DNA of 64,000 bases from Pseudomonas sp. MWU16-30317 (GCF_020515695.1 NZ_JAIWJA010000001.1:62001-126000), one strand, 5' to 3'. Shown: positions 1 to 8,797, numbered from the stretch's first letter. Notes: generated by a model not told the origin, from the letters alone. Made by a program: numbers and translations.

Positions 1-823
1 CGGCGCGTTCGATGTCGGCGTCGGCCATGACGATGAACGGCGCCTTGCCGCCCAGTTCCAGTGACACCGGGACGATCTTGTCGGCGGCGGCGTGGAGGAT
101 CTGCATGCCGGCGCGGGTCGAACCGGTCATGGTTACCAGGTGGGTTTGTGCATGGCGAACCAGGGCATCACCGAGGGATTTGCCCGGCCCGGTGACCACG
201 TTGACCACACCGGCGGGGATGCCGGCGCGCTGGCACAGGGTGGCCATGGCCAGGGACGACAGCGGGGTGTTCTCGCTGGGTTTGACCACGATGGCGTTGC
301 CCGCGACGATCGCCGGCGCCACTTTGCGCAGGAACATCGCCAGCGGGAAATTCCACGGAATGATCGCCGCGACCACGCCATAGGGTTCTTCGCGGATGCT
401 GATGGTGCGCCCCGGTGTGCCGCTCGCCATCACCTGACCGGTCTGGCGGAAGCCCAGGCCGGCGTGGTAACGCAGCATGGTCAGGGCCATTTGCACTTCG
501 GCGCGGGCTTCCTTGATCGGCTTGCCTTGTTCGGTCACCAGCAGGCGCGCCAAGGCTTCGCTGTTTTCCTGCACCTGTTCGAGCAGGCGTTGCAGGTGGT
601 CGGCGCGTGCCGCCAGGCCCAGGCGGGCCCAGCCCTTTTGCGCCTTGGCGGCGGCGGCGACGGCTTGCTCGGCGGTCTTGGCGTCACCTTCGGCGACCTG
701 GCCGATGCGCGCTTCGGTGGCCGGGTTGAGCACTTCGCTGGCCTCGATGCTTGGCTGCCATTGGCCGCCGATGTAGTGGGCGGGTTCGCGGGGTAGCAGG
801 GCCTGGATCAGGTCTTCGTACAT
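1..823 (-). CDS. NAD(P)-dependent aldehyde dehydrogenase, N-terminal 274 residues (cut by window edge)
   Basis: The reading frame begins at an ATG preceded by a good AGGAGAG ribosome site and runs off the left edge, so only the N-terminal half is seen. The NAD-binding core is clear: PWNFP near residue 156 carries the oxyanion Asn158, KPSE holds the cofactor lysine at 181, TGST is at 233, and LELGGK supplies the general base Glu256. The catalytic cysteine would lie outside the window. Such enzymes oxidise aldehydes to carboxylates in the cytoplasm. The gene diverges from a LysR regulator 112 bp away, which makes that regulator its likely controller. The substrate cannot be told; succinate-semialdehyde-like or betaine-aldehyde-like activity is possible. 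Confidence 0.93.
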   Translation of the reverse strand, partial: MYEDLIQALLPREPAHYIGGQWQPSIEASEVLNPATEARIGQVAEGDAKTAEQAVAAAAKAQKGWARLGLAARADHLQRLLEQVQENSEALARLLVTEQGKPIKEARAEVQMALTMLRYHAGLGFRQTGQVMASGTPGRTISIREEPYGVVAAIIPWNFPLAMFLRKVAPAIVAGNAIVVKPSENTPLSSLAMATLCQRAGIPAGVVNVVTGPGKSLGDALVRHAQTHLVTMTGSTRAGMQILHAAADKIVPVSLELGGKAPFIVMADADIERA

Positions 824-935
824 GGGGGAGCTCTCCTGGAGGCAGTTGAAAGTCGATGAGCCCACCCTAGGCGTTTACATCTGTTGTGGAAATTGAAATA
901 TATTGAGCCGGGTTTTTCGAAAAAGAGAACGGTCA

Positions 936-1790
936 ATGCAGCTTTCACAACTACGCGCCTTTTGCGCCGTCGCCACAACCGGCTCGGTCACCGCCGCCGC
1001 CAAGGAACTGCACCGGGTGCCATCTGGCGTGACCTTGCGCATCCAGCAGCTTGAAGCCGATCTGGAGTGCCAGCTGTTCGTGCGCGAACGCCAGCGCCTG
1101 ACGCTGTCGCCGGCAGGCCGCGCCTTTCTGCCGCGGGCCAGGCAAATCGTCGAGCTCAGCGACAGCGCCAAGGCGTTGATCCGCGAGGAGGAAGTGGGCG
1201 GGCACCTGACCGTGGGTGCGCTGGACGTCGGCCTGGTGGCGTTCATGCCGCAACTGGTGGGGCGCTTTCGTCAGCACCATCCGCTGGTGAGCATGGATAT
1301 CCGCTGCGATGTGTCCGAGGTGCTGATGAGCCAGGTTGCCGAGGGCAATCTCGACATCGCCCTCACCGATGGCCCGGTGCAGTCCCCGGCGCTGGACAGT
1401 TGCTATGCCTTTGCCGACGACTTGGTGCTGATCACCGAAAAGGCCCATCCGCGGGTCGTGCTCGCGTCTGATCTGAACTGCCGTGAAATCTACGGCTTCA
1501 GGCAGAATTGCTCGTTCAGACTGCGCCTGGATCGCTGGCTGGAGGCTTCGGGCGGCGAGGCATTGCAACTGATCGAGATGGAGTCGTACCACACCATGCT
1601 GGCCTGCGTGAGCGCAGGCGCTGGCGCGGCCTGGATCCCGCGGGCGATGCTCGAGACCTTGCCGGGGCGTACGGCAGTGCGGGTGCATTCGTTGGGTGAG
1701 GCGGGGCGCTCGAGCTTGTATTTCATCTGGCGCAGCGGGCATTTGACGCGCAATGCGCAGCGCTTGCTGGGCCTGTTGGAGGGGCAGTGA
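936..1790 (+). CDS. LysR-family transcriptional regulator
   Basis: A 284-residue LysR protein, normal length for the family. The N-terminal winged helix covers about residues 1-60 (helix-turn-helix around SVTAAAKELHRV), followed by a two-lobed substrate-binding domain from about residue 88. ATG 936 is preferred over a TTG 33 bases upstream, because MQLSQLRAF is the usual LysR opening and an AAGAGAA-like ribosome site precedes it. It diverges from the partial aldehyde dehydrogenase, the classic LysR-target layout, so it probably controls that gene. The recognition helix has VPSGVT where many homologues have a TPAAVS-like sequence, a small deviation. Ligand unknown. Confidence 0.92.
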   Translation: MQLSQLRAFCAVATTGSVTAAAKELHRVPSGVTLRIQQLEADLECQLFVRERQRLTLSPAGRAFLPRARQIVELSDSAKALIREEEVGGHLTVGALDVGLVAFMPQLVGRFRQHHPLVSMDIRCDVSEVLMSQVAEGNLDIALTDGPVQSPALDSCYAFADDLVLITEKAHPRVVLASDLNCREIYGFRQNCSFRLRLDRWLEASGGEALQLIEMESYHTMLACVSAGAGAAWIPRAMLETLPGRTAVRVHSLGEAGRSSLYFIWRSGHLTRNAQRLLGLLEGQ

Positions 1791-1856
1791 GCTGGCGCTG
1801 AGCAAGTTGTCGAGGCGTTCGAGCGTGATACGTCATGCAAACGCCAGATGTCAGAT

Positions 1857-2468
1857 TCAAACCATCCGCAACACCGTCTCGATCGCCTCGCCATCCTGCA
1901 TCCGCTCCAGCAACGCCGGCTCCGCCGCATCACTGGCCAGGGCGATATCGATCACCGCTTCGAGCGCCTCGGTCGAGGCGATCAACAGGCCGTTGTCGTC
2001 GCCCAGGACCCAAGCGCCAGGCACGACAGTCACGCCACCACACTGAATCTCGACGTTCTGCGCGCTGGCAGGATCGCTGCGCAGTTTAGTGGTCAACAAA
2101 CTGGTCCCACGCGCGAAGATTGGCAGCCCGGCGGCGCGCAGTTCCACGATATCGGTGACCACACCGTCGACCACAATCGCGCGGGCGCCCTTGGCCGTAG
2201 CCGCGCAGGCCGTCACCGTACCGACGCAAGCGTGGTGATGGTCGCCCTGCATGTCGATCACCAGCACCTCGCCAGGCAACAGGCTGACCAGTGCGTGATT
2301 CACCGCGAACGCATCGGCGTTGACCAACCGCAACGTGCGGGCACGTCCGACCACTTTCACCCCTGTCAGTTGTGAGCGAACGAGGTGGCTGACAAACCCC
2401 TCCTCGAGAAAATGCCCCAAGGTCGCGAAGCTCACCCGCTGCAGTTTTGCTTCCAGTTCAACGCTCAT
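1857..2468 (-). CDS. RraA/HMG-aldolase family protein, catalytic Arg position altered
   Basis: A 203-residue protein of the RraA / 4-hydroxy-4-methyl-2-oxoglutarate aldolase fold, recognised by VVDGVVTD, a downstream ELRAAGLPIFARG segment and a GDDNG segment near the C-terminus. HMG aldolases use a metal plus an Arg-Asp pair in the DG..RD motif. Here the arginine position reads Thr (VVTD), so canonical retro-aldol activity is uncertain. Start 2468 overlaps the stop of the upstream RidA gene by 4 bp (ATGA), indicating translational coupling; a longer in-frame extension would intrude into RidA. As last gene of the MHS transporter-RidA-RraA unit it probably acts on a keto acid released from the imported compound. 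Confidence 0.85.
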   Translation of the reverse strand: MSVELEAKLQRVSFATLGHFLEEGFVSHLVRSQLTGVKVVGRARTLRLVNADAFAVNHALVSLLPGEVLVIDMQGDHHHACVGTVTACAATAKGARAIVVDGVVTDIVELRAAGLPIFARGTSLLTTKLRSDPASAQNVEIQCGGVTVVPGAWVLGDDNGLLIASTEALEAVIDIALASDAAEPALLERMQDGEAIETVLRMV

Positions 2469-2857
2469 GCTTGCACCCCAAGGTGATTGATCAGTTCGGC
2501 CACGCAGTCGATTTCCAGGCTCACGCCCCACAGCGACACGCACACGGTGGTGCGGGCCGGCGGGGCATGGCCGAGGACTTCGGTGTACACACGGTTGAAG
2601 GGTTCGAGTTGCGCCGGGTCGGTGAGGTAGCCGTTGACCTTGATCACGTGGTCGAAGTCGGAGCCGGCGGCGATCAGGATGGCTTCCAGATTACGCAGTG
2701 TCTGGCGCACTTGTTCTTCAAAGGTCTCGGGTTGCGAATCCAGGCTTTCGCTGGCGGGGATCTGTCCGGCGGTGAACACCAGGTGGCCACTGACAACCGC
2801 TTGCGAATAGGGGCCCACGGGACCGATGGTGCCGGGGGCGGCGGTAATGCGCTTCAT
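2465..2857 (-). CDS. RidA-family enamine/imine deaminase
   Basis: A 130-residue RidA (YjgF/YER057c/UK114) protein. It has the family hallmarks GPYSQAV and FTAGQIP, and PARTTV near residue 104 with the arginine that in characterised RidA proteins salt-bridges the substrate carboxylate. ATG 2857 is chosen because GAGG lies 7 bases upstream; an in-frame TTG 15 bases earlier is less likely. RidA proteins hydrolyse reactive enamine/imine intermediates to keto acids and ammonia. It lies between the MHS transporter and the coupled RraA-like gene, consistent with catabolism of a nitrogenous compound. Of the three RidA-type genes in the window this is the only one keeping the arginine. Confidence 0.9.
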   Translation of the reverse strand: MKRITAAPGTIGPVGPYSQAVVSGHLVFTAGQIPASESLDSQPETFEEQVRQTLRNLEAILIAAGSDFDHVIKVNGYLTDPAQLEPFNRVYTEVLGHAPPARTTVCVSLWGVSLEIDCVAELINHLGVQA

Positions 2858-2912
2858 GTCATACCTCATCAATGCAGGGCCCGGCTGCCTTGCAGCCGCC
2901 GGGTTATGGCGT

Positions 2913-4247
2913 TCAGGCCGGCTTGGCAGCGGTGGCGGTCAGGTCGCGCTTGAAGGTCTCGGTCAGCAGCAATAACGCAATCAGTGACAGCAGGGCGGTG
3001 CCGATCATGTACCAGGCCACCGACGAGCCCTTGCCGGTCCAGTTCAGTAGCGCGGTGGTGACCATGGGCGTCGCGGCGCTGCCCAGCAGGCCGGAGAGCA
3101 TGTAGGCCACCGACAGTCCGGAGTAGCGCACCTTGGTGCCGAACAGCTCGGCCAGAAAGGTCGCGATCGGGCCGTAGTTGGCGGCAAACGCGGTCATCAG
3201 CAGCATGTAGCCGAGGAACACCAACGGCAGCTCGCGGGTGTCCATCAGCCAGAACATCGGAAAGGCCACCAGTGCTTCGGCGACGATGCCACCGATGATC
3301 ACCGGCTTGCGACCCCAGCGATCGGACAACGCCCCGAAGGCCGGCAGCATGAACACGCACAGCGCACACGAGGCCAGCACCACGCTGAGCATCACCGGGC
3401 GGGTGAAGCCCAACGTTTGCGTGCCGTAGGTCAGGCCGAAGGCGACGATGATGTTGAATGACGAGCCGGTCGACATGGTCGCGATACCGCCCAGCAGCAC
3501 CTGCTTCCAGTACTTGCGGCAGATCTCGGCCAGGGGCACCTTGACCGCAGGTTCGGTCTGTTTGGCCTGGTTGAAGGCGGGGGTCTCGGTGATGGTCAGG
3601 CGGATGTACAAGCCCACCGCGATCAGCAAGGCGCTGCCGAGGAAGGGGATGCGCCAGCCCCAGGCCAGCAGGTCTTCGGGCGACAGCGAGGTGGCGATGG
3701 CGAGGAAGGCCAGGTTGGCGATCATGGTGCCGGCCGGTACTCCGATCTGCACCCACGAGCCATACAAGCCGCGCTGGTGAGCCGGCGCATGCTCCACCGC
3801 CATCAACACCGCGCCGCCCCATTCGCCGCCCAGCGCCAGGCCCTGGATGATGCGCAGGCTCAGCAGCAGGATCGGCGCCCACACGCCGATGGCGGCGTAG
3901 TCTGGCAACAGGCCGATGGCGAAGGTCGCCGCACCCATCACCAGCAGCGAAATCAACAGCATCGACTTGCGCCCGAGCTTGTCGCCGAAGTGGCCGAACA
4001 ACGCCGCGCCGACGATCCGCGCGCCATACGCCGAGGCGAAGGTGCCGAAGGCCAGCAAGGTGCCCACCAGCGCATCGAACGCCGGAAAGAAGATCTTGTT
4101 GAACACCAGGGCGGATGCCGTGGCGAAGACGAACAAGTCGTACCACTCGACGGTGGTGCCGATGACGCTGGCCACCGCGACTTTTTTCATGTTGACCGGG
4201 GCTGCCTGGGTCAGCACCTGATCGGGTATGCGCGCAGAACTGTTCAT
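2913..4247 (-). CDS. MFS transporter, metabolite:H+ symporter (MHS) type
   Basis: A 444-residue inner-membrane protein with about 12 hydrophobic segments. Features typical of the MHS branch (ShiA/KgtP/ProP) are GTTVEWYDLFVF in helix 1, the loop motif GDKLGRK near residue 100, GLALGGEWGG in helix 5, and the second-half motif SDRWGRKP. It probably imports an organic acid or zwitterion with protons. A 55-bp gap with a small GC hairpin (about 2880-2904) separates it from the RidA gene downstream; 156 bp without a gene separate it from the upstream hydrolase. A second, unrelated-substrate MHS transporter opens the same minus-strand series at 8.6 kb. Substrate not deducible. Confidence 0.92.
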   Translation of the reverse strand: MNSSARIPDQVLTQAAPVNMKKVAVASVIGTTVEWYDLFVFATASALVFNKIFFPAFDALVGTLLAFGTFASAYGARIVGAALFGHFGDKLGRKSMLLISLLVMGAATFAIGLLPDYAAIGVWAPILLLSLRIIQGLALGGEWGGAVLMAVEHAPAHQRGLYGSWVQIGVPAGTMIANLAFLAIATSLSPEDLLAWGWRIPFLGSALLIAVGLYIRLTITETPAFNQAKQTEPAVKVPLAEICRKYWKQVLLGGIATMSTGSSFNIIVAFGLTYGTQTLGFTRPVMLSVVLASCALCVFMLPAFGALSDRWGRKPVIIGGIVAEALVAFPMFWLMDTRELPLVFLGYMLLMTAFAANYGPIATFLAELFGTKVRYSGLSVAYMLSGLLGSAATPMVTTALLNWTGKGSSVAWYMIGTALLSLIALLLLTETFKRDLTATAAKPA

Positions 4248-4403
4248 GCCTTATGTCTCCAAAATGAGCCGATGCTCAACGGATAGTGTTTTTGATTGGC
4301 AGAGTGCGAGTAGTGCGGCGCCCGCGTCCGGGCGCTGGTGCAGTGAAGCTTTTATTGGGGAGCAGGGCCTCGCCGGGCCCTTGCAGCTTTGCTGTGGTTC
4401 AGT

Positions 4404-5633
4404 TCAGCGTTGTACCCGTTCGGTCACCGCGTTGAGCAGCACGTCGCAGCCCTTGCGCGCGTCCTCGGGAAATATCGCCTCGGCTTCGTTGTGGCTCAGG
4501 CCGCCCACGCACGGGATGAATACCATGGTGGTGGGGCAGTGGCGGGCCAGCAGGATGGCGTCGTGGCCGGCACCGCTGACGATGTCCATATGGGGATAAT
4601 CCAGTGCCTCGACGGCGCGGCGCACCGCATCGACGCAATTGCTGTCGAAGGGGGTTGCCGGGCTCAGCCAGTGGCGCTCGATGTTCAACGTCAGGCCGCG
4701 CGCGTCGGCAATCGCCTGGAAGCGCTCGAACACGCCCTGTTCCATGATCGCGATCTGCGCGTCCTGGTGATGGCGCAGATCCACGGTAAAGCTCACGTTG
4801 CCGGCGATGGTATTGCGCGACGACTTGGCGATCGCGACCTGGCCGATAGTGACGAGGCCCTTGGGGCTGAAGTCCAGCGCCAGCGCTTCCAGTTGTGCGG
4901 CCATCTCGGCGACACCGAACAGCGCATCCTTGCGCAACGCCATGGGCGTGGTGCCGGCGTGGGCGCTCTGGCCCTGCACCTGCACGTCGAGCCAGCAGAT
5001 CGCCTGGCCACCGGTGACCACGCCCACGGGCAGGCCGTTGTCTTCGAGAATCGGGCCTTGCTCGATATGCGCTTCGAAATAGGCATCGAAGGGCCGCTGG
5101 AATGGCGAGTCACCGGCATGGCCGATTTCATTTATCGAGTCGCGTACGCTGATGCCGGCGCTGTCCCTTGCATTCAACGCGGTGTCCAGCGCCAAGCTGC
5201 CGGTGAACACCGCCGAGCCGAACATGGCCGGTGTGAAGCGCGCGCCTTCTTCGTTGGTCCACACCGCAATCTCGATCGCACGCTTGTTGCGCAAGCCCTG
5301 ATCCTGGAGGCTGCGCACCACTTCAAGCCCGGCGAGCACGCCATAGATACCGTCAAAACGCCCGCCCTTGGGCTGGGTGTCGAGGTGGCTGCCCATCACC
5401 ACCGGCGCCAAGCTGTCGTCGAGGCCCGGCAGGCGCGCGAACAGGTTGCCGATGGCGTCGAAGGCGGTGCTCATGCCGGCCTCGGTGCACCAGCCGATGA
5501 ACAGCTCGCGGCCGAGTTTGTCTTCCTGGGACAGGGCCAGCCGGCAGTTGCCGCCTTTGTCGGTGGCGCCGAGCTTGGCCATGTCCATCAGGCTGCTCCA
5601 CAAGCGTTCGCCGTTGCATTTCAATACGTTCAT
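4404..5633 (-). CDS. M20-family Zn-dependent hydrolase (N-carbamoyl-L-amino-acid hydrolase / allantoate amidohydrolase type)
   Basis: A 409-residue binuclear metallo-hydrolase of the carbamoylase/allantoate amidohydrolase branch. Metal ligands can be placed: GSHLDTQ (His83), GRFDGIYG (Asp94), NEEGARF (Glu128/Glu129), HIEQGP (about residue 193) and GAGHDA (about 360). Members hydrolyse N-carbamoyl or ureido groups to an amino acid, CO2 and ammonia. It lies 21 bp after the GhrA-type gene in the same operon as a class II aldolase and an MHS transporter. This suggests that a carbamoylated or amidated substrate is opened before carbon-chain cleavage. Exact substrate is open: allantoate, ureidoglycolate, N-carbamoyl amino acids or another amide. 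Confidence 0.9.
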   Translation of the reverse strand: MNVLKCNGERLWSSLMDMAKLGATDKGGNCRLALSQEDKLGRELFIGWCTEAGMSTAFDAIGNLFARLPGLDDSLAPVVMGSHLDTQPKGGRFDGIYGVLAGLEVVRSLQDQGLRNKRAIEIAVWTNEEGARFTPAMFGSAVFTGSLALDTALNARDSAGISVRDSINEIGHAGDSPFQRPFDAYFEAHIEQGPILEDNGLPVGVVTGGQAICWLDVQVQGQSAHAGTTPMALRKDALFGVAEMAAQLEALALDFSPKGLVTIGQVAIAKSSRNTIAGNVSFTVDLRHHQDAQIAIMEQGVFERFQAIADARGLTLNIERHWLSPATPFDSNCVDAVRRAVEALDYPHMDIVSGAGHDAILLARHCPTTMVFIPCVGGLSHNEAEAIFPEDARKGCDVLLNAVTERVQR

Positions 5634-5654
5634 AAAGTCTCTCCTGCCGGTGCT

Positions 5655-6584
5655 TCAGTAACCCAATGAAGGGTCGACCAGGTTGTTCAGGGCTTCGCCG
5701 CCGAGCAGCCGCCGGGTGTTCTCCGCGACCTGGCGCACGATGCAATCGTGGGCGGCGGCCGAGGCCATGTGCGGCGTCACCACCACGCCGGGCATCTGCC
5801 ACAGTGGGTGATCGGCGGCCAGCGGTTCGTGCTCGAACACATCCAGCACCGCGCCGCGCAACTGGCCGCTGGCGAGGGCCTGTTGCAGATCGTCGATGAG
5901 CAGGTGCTGACCGCGACCGCCGTTGACGATGGCTGCGCCGCGGGCGAGTTTTTCGAAGGTGCTGACGTTGAGAATGCCGCGCGTGACATCGGTCAGGGGC
6001 AGCAGATTGACCAGCAGGTCGAGGCCATCGAGAAAGGAGGCGAACTGCCCATCGCCGTGATAGCAGGCCACGCCGGTCAGTTGCCGCTCGCTGCGCGCCC
6101 AACCGCGCACGTCGTAGCCGGCACCGGCCAGGTCCCCGGCAATGGCCGCGCCCAGCGAGCCAAGGCCCATGACCCCGACCTTGAACTGCCCGGCCGCGCG
6201 TTGCGGATGACGCTGCCACTGGCTGTTCCGCTGCTGGGCGATGACCCGATCGAAATCGCGGTGATAGTGCAGCACGGCCCAGCGTACGTACTCGGTCATG
6301 CCACGTCGGTGATCAGGGTCGACCACCCGGCAGATGGGGAGGTCGGCGCCGCTGCGGTCGGTGCGCAAATGGTCAACGCCGGCTGCGACCGAGTGCACCA
6401 GGCGCACATTTGGCAAGCGCCCGAGGCTGCCTGCGGGCGGATACCAGCACGCTGCCGCAACGGCATCGTTGGCCGCCGGATCGTCGGCGAGTACCGCACG
6501 CAGATGAGGCGCGTGGGTGGCGAAGGCGGCCTGCAGTTGTTGCAGCAGACGCTCGTCTTTGCTGAGCAGCACCACAGTGGTCAT
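5655..6584 (-). CDS. D-2-hydroxyacid dehydrogenase, GhrA (glyoxylate/hydroxypyruvate reductase A) type
   Basis: A 309-residue NAD(P)-dependent reductase. The Rossmann motif GLGSLG is near residue 140. Catalytic residues typical of the family are visible: Arg in GGRG, Glu in FEHEP and His in TPHMAS. ATG 6584 overlaps the stop codon of the upstream aldolase by 4 bp, so the two are translationally coupled; a longer in-frame start lies inside the aldolase. In the operon it probably reduces the small keto or aldehyde acid made by the aldolase (glyoxylate, hydroxypyruvate or tartronate semialdehyde are typical). A second GhrA-type gene is at 32.5 kb in another cluster. Confidence 0.9.
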   Translation of the reverse strand: MTTVVLLSKDERLLQQLQAAFATHAPHLRAVLADDPAANDAVAAACWYPPAGSLGRLPNVRLVHSVAAGVDHLRTDRSGADLPICRVVDPDHRRGMTEYVRWAVLHYHRDFDRVIAQQRNSQWQRHPQRAAGQFKVGVMGLGSLGAAIAGDLAGAGYDVRGWARSERQLTGVACYHGDGQFASFLDGLDLLVNLLPLTDVTRGILNVSTFEKLARGAAIVNGGRGQHLLIDDLQQALASGQLRGAVLDVFEHEPLAADHPLWQMPGVVVTPHMASAAAHDCIVRQVAENTRRLLGGEALNNLVDPSLGY

Positions 6585-7336
6585 GAGCAGTAGGACTCGC
6601 GTTGGTCTTCGATCAGGCTCAGAGTGGCGAGCCAACTGAGGTGGGTGATTTCATCGGCTTCATCGCGGGCGAATTGTTCTGCAGTCAAGCGGCAGACTTC
6701 TTCGCTGGGATAGACCAGCTTGCTATTGCCAGACAAGGCCTGGACTTGCGCCTGGCAGGCACGCTCCAAAAAGTGGATCTCCTGAAAGGCATGGCCGACG
6801 CTGGTGCCCGCGGCCAGCAGGCCGTGGTTGCGCAGGATCATCGCCTTGTGCGGGCCGAGGTCGGCCACCAGGCGCTCGCGCTCGCTCAGCGACAAGGCGA
6901 TGCCTTCATAGGTGTGGTACGCCAGGTTGCCGTAGTAGCGCAGCGCATGCTGGCTGATCGGCAACAAGCCTTGCTCCTGCGCGGCGACGGCCATGCCGGC
7001 GGCGGTGTGGGTGTGAATCACGCAGGCCAGGTCCGGGCGTGCCATGTGGATGGCCGAGTGGATCACGAAGCCTGCGGCATTGACGCGGCTGGTGGCCAGA
7101 TCGCCGTTGACCACATTGCCGTGCTGGTCGATGCGCACCAGATCACTGGCTTTCATGCGCTCGAAGATCACCCCGTAACGGTTGATCAAAAAGTGATGCT
7201 CGGGGCCGGGGATGCGCAGGGTGATATGCGTGTCGATCAGGTCGGTCATGCGAAAGTGCGCGACCAGTCGGTACAGTGCGGCGAGTTCGCAGCGCGCCTG
7301 CCATTCCACGGGGTCGATGTGCTCGGGTTGATGCAT
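6581..7336 (-). CDS. Class II aldolase/adducin-family protein
   Basis: A 251-residue AraD/FucA-fold protein. The zinc ligands are recognisable: His108 and His110 in VIHTHTAAG and His171 in RNHG. Members cleave sugar phosphates or decarboxylate/retro-aldol small hydroxy acids. ATG 7336 follows an AAGGAG ribosome site; the frame continues upstream only into the MHS transporter gene, which ends 13 bp away. The pairing with a GhrA reductase and an M20 hydrolase points to breakdown of a hydroxylated, nitrogen-bearing acid. A second family member is at 58.0 kb; the two are clearly different branches. Confidence 0.9.
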   Translation of the reverse strand: MHQPEHIDPVEWQARCELAALYRLVAHFRMTDLIDTHITLRIPGPEHHFLINRYGVIFERMKASDLVRIDQHGNVVNGDLATSRVNAAGFVIHSAIHMARPDLACVIHTHTAAGMAVAAQEQGLLPISQHALRYYGNLAYHTYEGIALSLSERERLVADLGPHKAMILRNHGLLAAGTSVGHAFQEIHFLERACQAQVQALSGNSKLVYPSEEVCRLTAEQFARDEADEITHLSWLATLSLIEDQRESYCS

Positions 7337-7349
7337 GGGGAGCTCCTTG

Positions 7350-8645
7350 TCAGATCGCCGTCTGCGGCAGTGCGTTGTGCTCGCCACGCAGGCGCGCCAG
7401 ACCACACACGCCGAACAGCGACACGGCGGACAGCAGGGTGAAAAACAGGGCCAGTGGCAACCACTGGCCAGCAAAATGGGAAGCGAGCAGGGTGCCGATG
7501 ATCGGTGTGGTGCCGCCGGCAATCGCGCAGATCAGCTGGTAAGCGAGCGAGATGCCGCTGTAGCGCAAATGGGTCGGGAAGGCCTGGGCCATGTAGCCGG
7601 CGATCACTGCGTACAGGCCGGACAACGTCACTACCGCCATGGCGATGCCGAGGGTCATCAGCACGATGTTCTGGGTGCCGACCAGCACGAACATCGGATA
7701 GGGCATCACCATCGACAGCAGCGCGGTGAGCATCAGGAAGCGCCCTTCACCCATGCGCTCGGCCAGCAGCGCGCTCAACGGTTGCGAGATGAACTGCAAA
7801 AGGGTCACCACGAACAGACAGTCGAGGATGGTCGCTCGGGAGATGCCCTGGTATTGGGTGACGTAGGTGATCATGAAGGTGTTGGTGAAGAAGAAGCCCG
7901 CCGAGCCAATGGTCACCGCGCAGGCGGCGAACAGGATCTGCCGCCAGCAAGTGCGAATCACTTGCGCGACCGGGTACTGGGCGGTCGCGCCGCGCTTGGC
8001 GACCTCTTTGAACTCGGGCGATTCATCGACACCGAAGCGAATCACCAGGCCGATCAGCATCAGCACGCCACTGGCCAGAAACGGCAGGCGCCAGCCCCAG
8101 TCGGCGAATTGCGCGGGTTCGAGCGAGGTCACCAGACGAAACGCGATCAGTGCCAGCAGCAGGCCGGCCGGGCTGCCCAGTTGTGCGAACGAGGCGTAGA
8201 AGGTCTTGCGCCTGGCCGGTGCGTGCTCGCTGGCCATCAGCACCGCGCCGCCCCATTCGCCGCCCACCGAGATGCCCTGAATGATACGCAGCGCCACCAG
8301 GCCGATCGGCGCCCAGATGCCCGCGCTGGCATAGCTGGGCAACAGGCCGATGCCGGTGGTCGCCAGGCCCATCAACACGATGGTCAGCAGCAGCATCTTT
8401 TTGCGACCGAGGCGATCGCCCAAGTGGCCGAACACCATGCCCGCCAGGGGGCGGGCGATAAAGCCGACGGCAAAGGTGCCGAACGCCGCCAAGGTATTTA
8501 CGGTCGGGTCGCTGCTAGGGAAAAACACTTGGCCGAGGATCAGCGCTGCGGCCGTAGCGTAGATATAGAAATCATAGAATTCGATGGTGGTGCCGACGAA
8601 GGCTGCAGCCGCCGCGCGACGGGGCTGGGTCGATGAAGTCTGCAT
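7350..8645 (-). CDS. MFS transporter, MHS type (left copy of a mirrored MFS/LysR pair)
   Basis: A 431-residue 12-helix MHS transporter with TIEFYDFYIYAT at the first helix, GDRLGRKK in the first cytoplasmic loop, and GISVGGEWGG in helix 5. It is the first gene of a minus-strand operon continuing into the aldolase, GhrA and M20 hydrolase. It diverges from the LysR gene at 8798. It is closely related over its whole length to the transporter at 10912-12237; both open with QPRRAAAAAF and share FASFAQLGSPAGL-like segments. The two are therefore paralogues from a local inverted duplication. It likely imports the substrate of the downstream enzymes. Confidence 0.93.
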   Translation of the reverse strand: MQTSSTQPRRAAAAAFVGTTIEFYDFYIYATAAALILGQVFFPSSDPTVNTLAAFGTFAVGFIARPLAGMVFGHLGDRLGRKKMLLLTIVLMGLATTGIGLLPSYASAGIWAPIGLVALRIIQGISVGGEWGGAVLMASEHAPARRKTFYASFAQLGSPAGLLLALIAFRLVTSLEPAQFADWGWRLPFLASGVLMLIGLVIRFGVDESPEFKEVAKRGATAQYPVAQVIRTCWRQILFAACAVTIGSAGFFFTNTFMITYVTQYQGISRATILDCLFVVTLLQFISQPLSALLAERMGEGRFLMLTALLSMVMPYPMFVLVGTQNIVLMTLGIAMAVVTLSGLYAVIAGYMAQAFPTHLRYSGISLAYQLICAIAGGTTPIIGTLLASHFAGQWLPLALFFTLLSAVSLFGVCGLARLRGEHNALPQTAI

Positions 8646-8752
8646 GCAAGGCCCTTTGGTTTTTAGTGTTCTGGCAGGGTGTCGAGGCTGATCACGTTGC
8701 GCTCTGTGGCGCTTGCAGTCTTTATCCCTTACCCTGCATCTTTAATCAATTT

Positions 8753-8775
8753 GCTAATACTTAATCTAACTATTA
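8753..8775. promoter_or_regulatory. Inverted repeat CTAATA-N11-TATTAG, candidate LysR operator
   Basis: A perfect 6-bp inverted repeat with an 11-bp spacer lies 22 bp upstream of the LysR start at 8798 and within the 152-bp divergent promoter region shared with the MHS transporter. The T-N11-A geometry fits a LysR box. That LysR binds here is inference from position and symmetry. Confidence 0.5.
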
Positions 8776-8797
8776 GCGAGATTACTGATGGTGAGCG

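Noticed and set aside
4389..5669. A 426-codon open frame on the plus strand
   Set aside because: It lies wholly antisense to the M20 hydrolase gene, has no domain and no ribosome site; long antisense frames are expected at this GC content.
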